Translations under genes and position numbers: made by a program | In this document: piece after piece, positions 1-8,180 of the stretch | Layout of the letters: each line of letters opens with the position of its first letter | How positions within the stretch are numbered: the first letter of the stretch is position 1 | Source: Phaeodactylibacter sp. | GTDB taxonomy: Bacteria; Bacteroidota; Bacteroidia; Chitinophagales; Saprospiraceae | Reading direction: 5' to 3' | DNA length: 35,943 nucleotides | NCBI GenBank assembly: GCA_024102975.1 | Contig: JAGFJD010000035.1 | Coordinates: 1 to 35,943, forward strand | Notes under the pieces: model-generated | Seen by the model: the letters and a program-made list of their open reading frames with translations, nothing else | Databases searched by the model: none | Told to the model about the DNA's origin: nothing

Positions 1-124
1 GCTTTTGGAACCTCACTTTGCCATTTTTCCGCCCCGTAGCGCTGCTATGGGGCGGAAAAATGCCTTCGTGAGAACCCAAAATCTGACATTTTCGCCTCAA
101 AAGCACCACCTCCAAACATGCTCT
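1..124. repeat. Structured inverted-repeat element, copy 1 (left end outside the window)
   Basis: This copy ends in CCACCTCCAAACATGCTCT, the same right terminal repeat as the copy at 4204-4394. It can fold into nested stems: TTTTGG (3-8) with CCAAAA (76-81), CTCAC (12-16) with GTGAG (68-72), and a central hairpin at 22-62. The central hairpin has a 14-bp perfect stem, one G.T pair, four more pairs and a GCT loop. The left terminal repeat is not in the window, so the copy is partial. No protein is encoded. Seen directly; mobility is inference. Confidence 0.8.
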
Positions 125-335
125 AAATTTAATGGAGGGCAAATTTAGGAAGGTTTTGATAATCAAAGGAAGAATTCTGCCGGTATGGCCAAATGGCAGA
201 CGAAGGAAGTTTTTGCCGCGTACCTATATTCCAATTTGGCGGCGGGATGTTTCAATGATTTTTTTTGGTTATTAAACCAGGCAGGCGTAAATTGTTGATT
301 GCTCCGATTGTTGAGTTTTAAGCAAAACTTTGTCA

Positions 336-641
336 ATGAATAAAAAGAACATTAAACAACTTATAAGAAAGAATGGCTTGAAGATCAAAGGGTTAGGAGT
401 CACAAAAATAGGCTTGTTCGGGTCCTATGTACGGGGAGAACAAAAAAAGGCAAGTGATATCGATATCTTTATTGATTTCAGGCCGGAAGAGGAGAATTTT
501 GATAATTTGATGGGGCTGTATGACCTCTTGGAAGATATTTTCCAAGGCAACCAAGTTGATGTTGTGACACTGAATGGGCTGAGCCCATATATCGGTCCTA
601 AAATCTTGAATGAAGTAGAGTATGTCGAAATCAATGATTGA
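336..641 (+). CDS. MNT-type minimal nucleotidyltransferase (MntA-like), orphan
   Basis: A 101-residue protein of the MNT branch of the DNA polymerase beta-like nucleotidyltransferases. The signature GSYVRGEQKKASDID (residues 29-43) supplies the Gly-Ser motif and catalytic aspartates D41 and D43; D75 in VDVV fits as the third acidic residue. Known relatives are antitoxins of HEPN/MNT (HepT/MntA) toxin-antitoxin modules, where the MNT protein adds AMP to the HEPN toxin. The usual HEPN partner is absent: the 450 bases downstream hold no credible gene, and upstream lies a repeat. An ATG start at 336 is preferred over the in-frame TTG at 330. It may be a solitary antitoxin left after toxin loss, or an MNT enzyme with another target. 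The domain call is firm; the role is inferred. Confidence 0.85.
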   Translation: MNKKNIKQLIRKNGLKIKGLGVTKIGLFGSYVRGEQKKASDIDIFIDFRPEEENFDNLMGLYDLLEDIFQGNQVDVVTLNGLSPYIGPKILNEVEYVEIND

Positions 642-1094
642 TTACCCGCAGCAATTATTTTGAAAAATAAAATATAAATGTAAATTTGCTGTGAAATAAG
701 CGTAGGCTCCAATGCTGTGACGGCATTTTTGTTCCGCGCTCTGAACAACACGCTCCAGTCCCGGTCCGGCAATTCAAGCTGCCACTATCCTGCCTGGAAA
801 CAATAGCAACTAAAAAGTAATGCGGGGGTTCGCCCGTTTTGTGCCGGCACCTATTTCAGGTTTTATGGTGCTGACGGCAGGCTGGCATCAGGCTTGCCAC
901 AATACCATAACACCGCAATACCGCAATACCTAAATAGATACCCTTGCTGTAACCATTTGGCAATTGCCCGTTATTGCTTCAGCTTCGCTAATCCCCACTT
1001 ATAATTAAGCATGAATTGTCCTCTGGCCGGCTGCGATTCATATCGACAGCAAAAGATTAGTATTTATTAGTGCATTGTACCAAAAACTCGATTA
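642..1094. other. Intergenic stretch without a recognised gene
   Basis: No convincing coding sequence on either strand. It is AT-rich at the left end (about 650-690) and contains a short run of ACCGCAATACC-like direct repeats near 910-932. A 115-aa minus-strand frame across 425-772 overlaps the nucleotidyltransferase gene and looks like chance. The promoter of the protease gene should lie here, but I could not place a clear TAnnTTTG box. Confidence 0.5.
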
Positions 1095-4085
1095 ATGATG
1101 ATCTCAAAAACAAAGTACTCCTTACTGGGGCTGCTGCTGCTTTTGGCAGCCTCAACTCTTTACGCTCAGGCACAGGATGTTGTCCGCTGTTACACCATGG
1201 AAGCGGACCAGCAGTTGCGGGAGCAGTATCCCGAACTGGGCACGCTGGAAGAGTTTGAAGAATGGCTGTCGCCCCGGGTCCGGGCCTACCAACAACAAAC
1301 AGCCCAGCGCTCAGTGGTGCTTACCGTGCCGGTTGTTTTCCACATCATCCACAACGGCGAATCCGTCGGGGCCGGCGACAACCTAAGCGCCACGTACATC
1401 AACGCCCAGGTCGAGCAACTGAACAACGACTTCCGCCGCATCCTCGGCACTTCCGGTTACAACAACAACCCGGTTGGCGCCGATGCGGAGCTTGAATTCT
1501 GCCCGGCTCTGATCGCTCCCGACGGCAGCACGCTGGCGGAGCCCGGCATCAACCGCATCAACCGCAATTCCAAAGGCTGGTCGGCACCGCCTTACGGCAC
1601 CTGCAGCGGCGGCTTCAACGACGCCTACATCGAAGGGACGATCAAGCCCCAATCTCAATGGGACCCCAACCAGTACTTCAACATCTGGGTGATGGACATC
1701 AACTGCGGCATCCTGGGCTACGCCCAGTTTCCCAGCCAGTCGGGCCTGCCGGGCCTCAACTCCAACGGCGGCGCTGCCAGTACGGACGGCGTTGTTCTCC
1801 TCACGTCCTCGGTGGGCAGCACCGACACCCCCAATCCGCAGGGCAATACCTATAACCAGGGCCGCACCGGCACCCATGAGGTGGGCCACTGCTTCGGCCT
1901 GCGCCACATCTGGGGCGACGGCGGCTGCGGCATCGACGACTACTGCGCCGACACGCCGGAGTCGGACGCCGCCAACTACGGCTGCCCTACCTCCCACGTC
2001 TCCTGCGGCTCCACCGATATGGTCCGCAATTATATGGACTACACCGACGACGCCTGCATGAACATTTTCACCCTCGACCAGAAGGCCCGCATGCAGGCCG
2101 TGATGGCCAACAGCCCCCGCCGGGCGTCCCTGGCTTCGTCGACAGTATGCGCCGGCGGAGGGGGCGGGCCCACCTGCTCCACCACCATCAGCGCTTTCCC
2201 CTACAGCGAAAGCTTCGAAAGCGGCCCGGGTGCCTGGACGCAAAGCACGGCCGACGACCTCGACTGGGCGCGCCGGACCGGCAGCACGCCCTCCTCCGGC
2301 ACCGGGCCCCCGGCCGCAGCAGATGGCAGTTTTTATATGTATGTAGAAGCCTCCAGCCCCAATTATCCCGCGAAACAGGCCATCCTCCAGTCGCCTTGTA
2401 TCGACCTTTCCGGGTTGTCCTTTGCCGAAATCTCGTTCCAGTACCACATGCTCGGCAACTCCGTGGGCACCATCCGCCTACAGGCCAGCACCGACGGGAG
2501 CAGCTGGGCGGACGTATGGACGCGCAGCGGCGACCAGGGCAGCAGCTGGGCCAGCGTGAGCGTCGACCTGTCCGCTTACGGTGGAGAAAGCGAGCTGCGC
2601 CTGCGGTTTTCCGGGACGACCAGCACCTCCTGGCAGGGCGACCTGTGCATTGACGATATTGAAATCTCTGCCAGCAACGCCGCGCCGCCGGTCGCCAACT
2701 TCAGCGCCAGCGCCACTGCCATCACGGAGGGTCAGAGCGTCAGCTTTACCGACCTGTCCACGAACAACCCCACCTCCTGGTCCTGGTCCTTCCCGGGCGG
2801 CAGCCCGGCGTCGGGCAGCACTCAAAACCCAAGCATCACCTATAACACTGCCGGGACCTACAACGTCAGCCTGACCGCCTCCAATGCCAGCGGCAGCGAT
2901 ACGGAAACCAAAACGGCTTATATCACCGTAAACCCCGCCGGCAGCGGCGGATGCAACGGCGGCATCAGCGATTTCCCGTACACGGAAGGCTTCGAGAGCG
3001 GCTTCGGCGACTGGACGCAGGGCAGCGGCGACGATTTCGACTGGACGAGAAGAAGCGGCGGTACGCCCTCCAGCAGCACCGGCCCCGGCAGCGCCGCCCA
3101 GGGCAGTTGGTATGTGTACGTAGAATCCTCCAGCCCTAATTACCCCGGAAAAGTCACCATCCTGAACAGCCCCTGCTTCGACCTGTCGGCTGCCGGCAAC
3201 GCTACCTTCAGCTTCCGGTACCACCTGTACGGCGCTCTGTCGATGGGCGGCCTGGAACTACAGGCGCGGCAGGCAGGCAGCAGCACCTGGGCAGCAGTCT
3301 GGTCGCGTGCCGGCAACCGGGGCAACTCCTGGCTCTCGGCCGACGTGGATCTCAGCGCCTACGCCGGCGGCAGCCTGGAGCTGCGGTTTGTCGGCACGAC
3401 CGGAGACACCTGGCAGGGCGATATGGCCATCGACGACCTCTCCCTGTCGACCGGGGCCGGCGGCGGTTGCGCCGACGTCACCCTGACCCTCAACCTGGAC
3501 AACTACCCCGAGGAAACGGACTGGGAGATCACCGACGCCGGCGGCAACGTCGTGGCTTCGGGCGGCCCCTACGGCAACCAGCCCGATGGTTCGACGGTGG
3601 TGCAGACGGCCTGCCTGAGCACCGGCTGCTACGATTTCACCATCTACGACTCCTACGGCGACGGCCTATGCTGCGGGTACGGCGTGGGGTCTTACATCCT
3701 TCGCGACGCCGGCGGCGCCACCCTGGCCTCCGGCGCCAGCTTCGGGTTTTCGGAAACGACGAATTTCTGCATCAATGTCGGCGCGCGGCAGGCTTCCGGC
3801 GTGGCGCCTTCCGGCAAGACGGCTTCCGGCGCGGCGCGCGAAGTCCTCAGCGTTTTCCCCAACCCGGCCCGCGGGCAACTGACGGTCCGGTATGAATCCA
3901 AGGAAGATCGCGTGGTGCAGGCCCGCATCACCAGCCTGCTGGGCCAGGAGGTGCAGGTGGAAAGCTGGAACGTAGCTGCCGGCCCCAATCAGCAGGCGTT
4001 CGACATCAGCCGGCTGCAACCCGGAACTTACCTGCTGCGGATGAATGGAGATGTTTTTGGCACGCGGTTTGTAGTAGTAAGGTAG
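1095..4085 (+). CDS. Secreted M43-family metalloprotease with MAM, PKD and T9SS sorting domains
   Basis: A 996-residue exported protease. A signal peptide (about 1-26, ending in YAQAQ) is followed by a catalytic domain of the pappalysin/cytophagalysin family (M43). The zinc motif HEVGHCFGLRH is at 261-271, and a downstream NYMDYTDD segment supplies the family Met-turn. Next come a MAM-like jelly-roll domain (about 365-525), a PKD domain (about 533-615), a second MAM-like copy (about 625-790), and a Cys-rich domain (about 792-895) with the DSYGDGLCCGYG signature common in Bacteroidota secreted proteins. The end is a type-A T9SS C-terminal domain (about 915-996) that starts VFPNPARGQLTV and ends in FVVVR. 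The product should cross the outer membrane by T9SS and be released or held on the surface, where it cleaves proteins. The ATG at 1095 is chosen because the signal peptide follows at once. A strong terminator follows the stop. Confidence 0.93.
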   Translation: MMISKTKYSLLGLLLLLAASTLYAQAQDVVRCYTMEADQQLREQYPELGTLEEFEEWLSPRVRAYQQQTAQRSVVLTVPVVFHIIHNGESVGAGDNLSATYINAQVEQLNNDFRRILGTSGYNNNPVGADAELEFCPALIAPDGSTLAEPGINRINRNSKGWSAPPYGTCSGGFNDAYIEGTIKPQSQWDPNQYFNIWVMDINCGILGYAQFPSQSGLPGLNSNGGAASTDGVVLLTSSVGSTDTPNPQGNTYNQGRTGTHEVGHCFGLRHIWGDGGCGIDDYCADTPESDAANYGCPTSHVSCGSTDMVRNYMDYTDDACMNIFTLDQKARMQAVMANSPRRASLASSTVCAGGGGGPTCSTTISAFPYSESFESGPGAWTQSTADDLDWARRTGSTPSSGTGPPAAADGSFYMYVEASSPNYPAKQAILQSPCIDLSGLSFAEISFQYHMLGNSVGTIRLQASTDGSSWADVWTRSGDQGSSWASVSVDLSAYGGESELRLRFSGTTSTSWQGDLCIDDIEISASNAAPPVANFSASATAITEGQSVSFTDLSTNNPTSWSWSFPGGSPASGSTQNPSITYNTAGTYNVSLTASNASGSDTETKTAYITVNPAGSGGCNGGISDFPYTEGFESGFGDWTQGSGDDFDWTRRSGGTPSSSTGPGSAAQGSWYVYVESSSPNYPGKVTILNSPCFDLSAAGNATFSFRYHLYGALSMGGLELQARQAGSSTWAAVWSRAGNRGNSWLSADVDLSAYAGGSLELRFVGTTGDTWQGDMAIDDLSLSTGAGGGCADVTLTLNLDNYPEETDWEITDAGGNVVASGGPYGNQPDGSTVVQTACLSTGCYDFTIYDSYGDGLCCGYGVGSYILRDAGGATLASGASFGFSETTNFCINVGARQASGVAPSGKTASGAAREVLSVFPNPARGQLTVRYESKEDRVVQARITSLLGQEVQVESWNVAAGPNQQAFDISRLQPGTYLLRMNGDVFGTRFVVVR

Positions 4086-4114
4086 TATCCGGAAATCTTT
4101 GAGAGGTTTCATTT

Positions 4115-4148
4115 CCCCCATGGCCTTCGGGCGGTGGGGGATTTTTTT
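4115..4148 (+). terminator. Rho-independent terminator of the M43 protease gene
   Basis: CCCCCA (4115-4120) pairs with TGGGGG (4135-4140), and the inner GCC/GGC closes a TTCG tetraloop. A run of seven T follows at 4142-4148. It lies 30 bases after the stop codon. Confidence 0.85.
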
Positions 4149-4150
4149 AG

Positions 4151-4174
4151 ACGGGCTACCTTCAGGTGGCCCGT
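4151..4174. repeat. ACGGGC...GCCCGT hairpin next to repeat element copy 2
   Basis: ACGGGCTACCT and AGGTGGCCCGT form an 11-bp stem (one G.T pair) with a 2-base spacer, right after the T run of the terminator. A related perfect palindrome at 18045-18068 sits next to copy 3 of the same repeat element, so the two structures may belong together. Confidence 0.6.
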
Positions 4175-4203
4175 TAAAATGAAGAAGCAGTAACCCTTCT
4201 TTA

Positions 4204-4394
4204 AGAGCATGTTTGGAGGTGGTCATTTAGGCTGCAAAAGCCCACTTTTGGAACCTCGCTGCGGCTATTTTTTGGCCCGTAGCGCCGCTATGCGCCAAAA
4301 AATAGCCTGCCCCGCACCCGAAGGGTCGGGAAGCCTTGCGAGAACCCAAAATTGATCTTTTTCGCTGCTAAAGCACCACCTCCAAACATGCTCT
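4204..4394. repeat. Structured inverted-repeat element, copy 2 (complete, 191 bp)
   Basis: Perfect 19-bp terminal inverted repeats: AGAGCATGTTTGGAGGTGG at 4204-4222 and its complement at 4376-4394. Inside are TTTTGG/CCAAAA (4246-4251 with 4346-4351), CTCGC/GCGAG (4255-4259 with 4338-4342), and a central 41-base hairpin (4265-4305) with a 19-pair stem, one mismatch and a 3-base loop. The CTCGC/GCGAG helix replaces CTCAC/GTGAG of copy 1, a compensatory change. Relative to copy 1 it carries extra sequence after the hairpin, including ACCCGAAGGGT. No ORF. Probably a palindromic, MITE-like or RNA-forming element. Confidence 0.85.
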
Positions 4395-4447
4395 AAGGCT
4401 ACTGCTTCCATCCGTTGTCCAACAGTGTTTATTTGTTCAGAGAAAAA

Positions 4448-4738
4448 TTACAGGTTGTATTCTTCTTCCAGTTCGTGGATCATTTCTTCGTGGTCGTCCT
4501 CTTTCAACTGGCGGAGCATCTCGTCTACTTCCTCCATTTCCCGTTTTCTCCTGGCCTCATTGGCCTCATATTCCTGGTTGGAGGAGTATATTTCGAAAAT
4601 AAACGCGGCGAAAAAGAGGAAGAGGATATGCACGATCATGTTGGCCGCCCCGACGATGACGAGGGCGAACCACGTTGCAGCCACCGTGATGCCTAGCGCT
4701 GCGAAAAAGCCTGGGAATATTTTTTCTAGGGTGCGCAT
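4448..4738 (-). CDS. Small membrane protein with coiled-coil tail, unknown function
   Basis: A 96-residue protein I do not recognise. The N-terminal half is hydrophobic, with two likely membrane helices at about 8-30 and 32-50. The C-terminal half (about 55-96) is highly charged, rich in Glu, Arg and Lys, and should form a coiled coil on one side of the membrane. The contrast between the two halves and a clean ATG support a real gene. It stands alone between repeat copy 2 and a long non-coding stretch. No Shine-Dalgarno sequence is obvious, which is usual for Bacteroidota. Confidence 0.6.
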   Translation of the reverse strand: MRTLEKIFPGFFAALGITVAATWFALVIVGAANMIVHILFLFFAAFIFEIYSSNQEYEANEARRKREMEEVDEMLRQLKEDDHEEMIHELEEEYNL

Positions 4739-5092
4739 AAGTAAGGAATTTGGTTACTTATTACCCTAAATTTCCGCCATTTTATTGTTGGACTTGATGA
4801 TTTTCGTCAGTTGGGAAGGGTGAGAAATGTCAGGCCCTGGCCGGTATTCGATGTTTTTACCCGGAAGAGCGAAGCGAAGACGGGCGGTATTCGCTGCTCG
4901 GAAGCATCCTGGAACGTGGCCGTTGCCGGACGCCACATGGCGGTGGCAGCTTCGGCATATCCGGACCGGACCGCGCCGGTGAGTGGTTCTTATGGGGGCG
5001 GGGCAGGTTCCAGGTTGGAGGTGACAGTGAGCTTGAGGCAACAAGTGTTTTTGGGCAGGGGCATACGCCTTGAATTTTATCACAGAAATGTA
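4739..5092. other. Intergenic stretch without a recognised gene
   Basis: Frames of about 105-116 residues exist on both strands, but their composition looks random and they have no start, signal or domain I can support. The GC-rich part contains two CGGTATTCG direct repeats (near 4841 and 4885). No RNA gene is recognised. Confidence 0.45.
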
Positions 5093-5123
5093 TTGCCAAC
5101 CTCGGCTTTTTGCCTTATTTTTG
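5093..5123 (+). promoter_or_regulatory. Bacteroidota-type promoter (TTG-N20-TATTTTTG) for the T9SS type-B gene
   Basis: TATTTTTG at 5116-5123 matches the -7 consensus TAnnTTTG exactly, and TTG at 5093-5095 is a possible -33 element. Transcription would start near 5129, about 29 bases before the ATG at 5158. This supports 5158 rather than 5202 as the translation start. Confidence 0.55.
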
Positions 5124-5157
5124 AATTGAAATGCAGTACTAACAAAATCTGTTATTT

Positions 5158-5205
5158 ATGAAAGCGCTCCTCTATTCTATTCTATTCTATTCTATTCTAT
5201 TTTGA
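5158..5205 (+). other. Signal-peptide-like leader, out of frame with the downstream gene
   Basis: The ATG at 5158 opens a typical export signal: Met-Lys followed by the hydrophobic MKALLYSILFYSILF. In the present sequence this frame stops at TGA (5203-5205). The large T9SS frame that starts at TTG 5202 is shifted by 44 bases from the ATG. Deleting one TCTAT unit (39 bases) or adding two (54 bases) joins the leader to LNPLNTNGQT, a plausible signal-peptide end before Gln. The frame arithmetic is seen directly; phase variation is inferred. Confidence 0.75.
5171..5200. repeat. Pentanucleotide tandem repeat TCTAT x6
   Basis: Six perfect TCTAT units directly between the start codon and the body of the secreted protein gene. 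Because five is not a multiple of three, any gain or loss of one unit changes frame. In every frame the tract encodes the same cyclic pentapeptide Tyr-Ser-Ile-Leu-Phe, so it stays hydrophobic. Confidence 0.95.
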
Positions 5206-8033
5206 ATCCCTTAAATACCAACGGGCAGACACCGTCACATCCTTGTGATAATGATGCTGTTGATCTGTTACTTGGTACCGATCCTGATAAAATATCATTC
5301 TCCTCAATTGATACGCAGTACGAAAACGATCTGGCAGGGCTTATTTCTGCTCAGGGAGAGGCAGGTTATTTTCAGTCTCTGCCTGAAGCGGAACCATGGA
5401 TCGAAATAGACCTGGGTAAAAATACGCACCTTGACAACTTTGCTATCTGGTATCCTCAGGAGCAATATCCTTTGCATGATTACTTCTTCTTAACTTCTGA
5501 TCTACCTTTTAGAAAGGATGGTTTAGAAGCACATTTAGCTGCCGAAGAAATAAAAAAATTTCATGTTCTGTCCAGCTCTCCCTCCGGGACTTCTTTTTCT
5601 TTGGAAAATTTCAAAGGCAGATATATCAGAATACAGCGATCGGGTTATGGCATATTAGCAATTTCAGGTATTGACGTACCCGGCTATGGAGAAAACTGCT
5701 TTAACGGAGAAGATGATGACTGTGACGGCGATATTGATTGTGCAGACAGTGATTGTGCCGCACAAATTTACAACATTGAAATCATACCCCCTTCCTGCCC
5801 GATATGTTCAGACGGCGAAATCAGAGTTCAAGCCAACCAAGGTGATCTCGAGTATAGCCTGGATGGCGGAAACACCTTTGTTCCGTTCACCCCTTTATCT
5901 CCAAATTCTTCCCTTCATTTATTTGACAACCTGCCGGAAGGTGAATACAGCATTGTAGTTCGCAATGAAGTATGTGGTGCATCTCCGCCACAAAGTGTAA
6001 GCGTACTTGCCCCTCAGGGCGGTTCTCATGGCAGCTGTTTCAATGGCGGGTTTGAGGAAGGCACCTTTGAAGGTTGGGAACTGGGCCTTAGCGAAAATGA
6101 GAATGGTGCCCGGCCTCCTTCTAATTCTATTCTTTCAGGCCCAGGTTCCCGACATCAAATAATCCAGGGAGCGGGAGCTTTTGATGAAGAAGCCGGATTC
6201 CCTTTAACGCCGCCTACAGAAGATGGAATATACATAGCTAAGCTAAATAGGCCCGCTACTCCGGCCCAAAAGCTTGGAGCATCCATGTTTTACGATTTCA
6301 CGGTGGAGGCTACATCACCGGAATTAAATTTCTTCTATGCCGTTGTCCTGGAAGACGGTAATGAGCATGAACCCCACAGTCCATCCGAACAACCATTTTT
6401 CTACTGGCGAGTAATCGATGCTAATGCCGTTCAGATCAACTGTCCTGGATGTGAAGGATATATTGTTGCCGATGTTCAAAATGAATTTTTTCAAAACACG
6501 GGATTCCTAGTTTATAAAGAGTGGACTTGTCATTCGATGAATCTAACTAACTTCATTGGGCAAAATCTCACCATCGAATTTTATGTCGTTGGCTGTTCCA
6601 AAGACGGCCATTGGGCATACGCATACATCGACGGGCTTTGCACTGAAAATACAAATCCTGTTGTGGATTTCAAGCTTAATGAAGTCTATTGTCAAAATCA
6701 AGTCGTCACAGCAGAAGTAACGAAATCACTTGGTACTAACCGGCATTATTGGGAAGTGTGCCGGACGTTGGAGGACGGTAACCCGACTAATCAATGTTAC
6801 CTCACCGATTTGGCAATTGCGCCCCGGGCATCTTCTTTTGAAGATATATTGGGATTTTTCTTTGATCCCAATGCCCACAATGCAGGCGAACTGAATTGTG
6901 GAGATATTTTCAATGTCAAATTGGTAGCCATTAACGATTGCGGCACCACAATTGTCGAAAAGAAATTTACCTATATCTGTGAGGAGGCTTCCGTTTCGTA
7001 CCCGGATATAGCAGTTTGTGGCAACTTGCAGGATGTACAAATCCAAGGGGAATCCGATTGTCTGAATTGTACTTTTGATTGGTCTCCCGGCCAGTATTTA
7101 AACAGTTCTACAGTTCTCAATCCAATCATTTTGGGTTCAATAAATATCCATGCACTCAAACAGGTTTATCAGGTCGAAATGACAACTCCTGCCGGTTGCG
7201 TTTACGAAGAGGAAGTTAATATTTTTGAAACGCAGGAAATATTCGGCGATATTGAGTTGGAAATCATCAGCCTGAATCGCTGTGAACAAGAGTTCGTGGT
7301 CCATATTCAATTGGAGGAGCCGGTGCATAGTGATGATTTGTCTGTGGTTTTTTCATTATCGGGAATGGCCAACAATGAACTTTACGACTCTCCTCCGGGA
7401 ATACAACTCATATACAATGATAAGCATTTTCCAGGAAATTTGATCTCTGAACCAGGCTTGTCAGACATACACTCTTATCAATTGCCGGAGGTATTGCTGA
7501 AACGGTACAACTATGACCTCAAAGTGCGGGTTAGTCTGGGCGATTTGCCTGAAAACATGGTTATTGCCGGCGGCGTAGACTGTATACTTAATGAGAGTTT
7601 TGAAATACCGTCCGGCAAATATCACGGAGTGATAAATGTATTTATGCCCAATGGATTTTCGCCCAATGGGGATGGCGCAAACGATACTTATGGCCCTTTT
7701 TTCCATGCTACGGAATCCAATGTTTTTGCAGCCGGAATGAGAATCTTTAATCAATGGGGAGGAATGTTATTTGAAGGAATTTATGAGGCTCCGGATGGAG
7801 AAACAGTTTTGGGAACGGAACCTGAAATCCGTTGGGATGGTAATGTCTATTCGGCAAATCCTGATAATTGGGAACCTGCTCCTGTTGATGTTTACGTTTG
7901 GGTCATTGACTACGCCAACTGCGATTTCGGTTTTGAAGGATGTCTGGGGTGTGACGTTTGGGATATCGATGGCGGGAGTTGTGGAAATTGTTCCGACAGA
8001 GATTATTATGGCGACCTCACCTTGGTGAGGTAA
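5202..8033 (+). CDS. Large secreted T9SS type-B cargo protein with discoidin-like and SprB-like domains; start probably phase-variable
   Basis: The open frame covers 943 residues from TTG 5202. That start would leave the protein without a signal peptide; the likely real start is the out-of-frame ATG at 5158 (see the TCTAT tract). From the N terminus: an F5/8-type-C (discoidin-like) domain (about 45-160, WIEIDLG ... GRYIRIQRSG), a short Asp/Cys segment (CFNGEDDDCDGDIDCADSDC, about 165-184), an SprB-like repeat (about 190-255), a Cys-containing jelly-roll-like region (about 280-490), PKD/Ig-like strands, and a gliding-motility-associated type-B C-terminal domain (about 815-943) with FSPNGDGAND, RIFNQWGG and a final DLTLVR. 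The likely role is a surface adhesin or ligand-binding protein exported by T9SS. Base composition is more AT-rich than flanking genes. Family and fold calls beyond the C-terminal domain are by motif only. Confidence 0.85.
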   Translation: MNPLNTNGQTPSHPCDNDAVDLLLGTDPDKISFSSIDTQYENDLAGLISAQGEAGYFQSLPEAEPWIEIDLGKNTHLDNFAIWYPQEQYPLHDYFFLTSDLPFRKDGLEAHLAAEEIKKFHVLSSSPSGTSFSLENFKGRYIRIQRSGYGILAISGIDVPGYGENCFNGEDDDCDGDIDCADSDCAAQIYNIEIIPPSCPICSDGEIRVQANQGDLEYSLDGGNTFVPFTPLSPNSSLHLFDNLPEGEYSIVVRNEVCGASPPQSVSVLAPQGGSHGSCFNGGFEEGTFEGWELGLSENENGARPPSNSILSGPGSRHQIIQGAGAFDEEAGFPLTPPTEDGIYIAKLNRPATPAQKLGASMFYDFTVEATSPELNFFYAVVLEDGNEHEPHSPSEQPFFYWRVIDANAVQINCPGCEGYIVADVQNEFFQNTGFLVYKEWTCHSMNLTNFIGQNLTIEFYVVGCSKDGHWAYAYIDGLCTENTNPVVDFKLNEVYCQNQVVTAEVTKSLGTNRHYWEVCRTLEDGNPTNQCYLTDLAIAPRASSFEDILGFFFDPNAHNAGELNCGDIFNVKLVAINDCGTTIVEKKFTYICEEASVSYPDIAVCGNLQDVQIQGESDCLNCTFDWSPGQYLNSSTVLNPIILGSINIHALKQVYQVEMTTPAGCVYEEEVNIFETQEIFGDIELEIISLNRCEQEFVVHIQLEEPVHSDDLSVVFSLSGMANNELYDSPPGIQLIYNDKHFPGNLISEPGLSDIHSYQLPEVLLKRYNYDLKVRVSLGDLPENMVIAGGVDCILNESFEIPSGKYHGVINVFMPNGFSPNGDGANDTYGPFFHATESNVFAAGMRIFNQWGGMLFEGIYEAPDGETVLGTEPEIRWDGNVYSANPDNWEPAPVDVYVWVIDYANCDFGFEGCLGCDVWDIDGGSCGNCSDRDYYGDLTLVR

Positions 8034-8180
8034 AAGAGAAGCACTTGTTTGGAAACCAGGTTTGGAAGTAGTGCGAAAAGAGCGATTGTTTTGTAAGGAC
8101 AGGGCATCTCAAAGCCTTAGTTAGGTTGAAAGAAGAGTTGATTTGCCCGGTGCCGTTTTCGTAAAAAGCTCCTTCATGTT

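Noticed and set aside
425-772. Minus-strand frame of 115 residues
   Set aside because: It overlaps the nucleotidyltransferase gene, which has a full catalytic motif, and shows no protein-like pattern of its own.
1383-2447. 354-residue minus-strand frame opposite the M43 protease gene
   Set aside because: Low-complexity Gly/Ala/Val composition with no signal or domain; the plus strand carries clear protease motifs.
4811-5161. 116-residue plus-strand frame
   Set aside because: No start signal, domain or plausible composition; it overlaps the promoter of the next gene.
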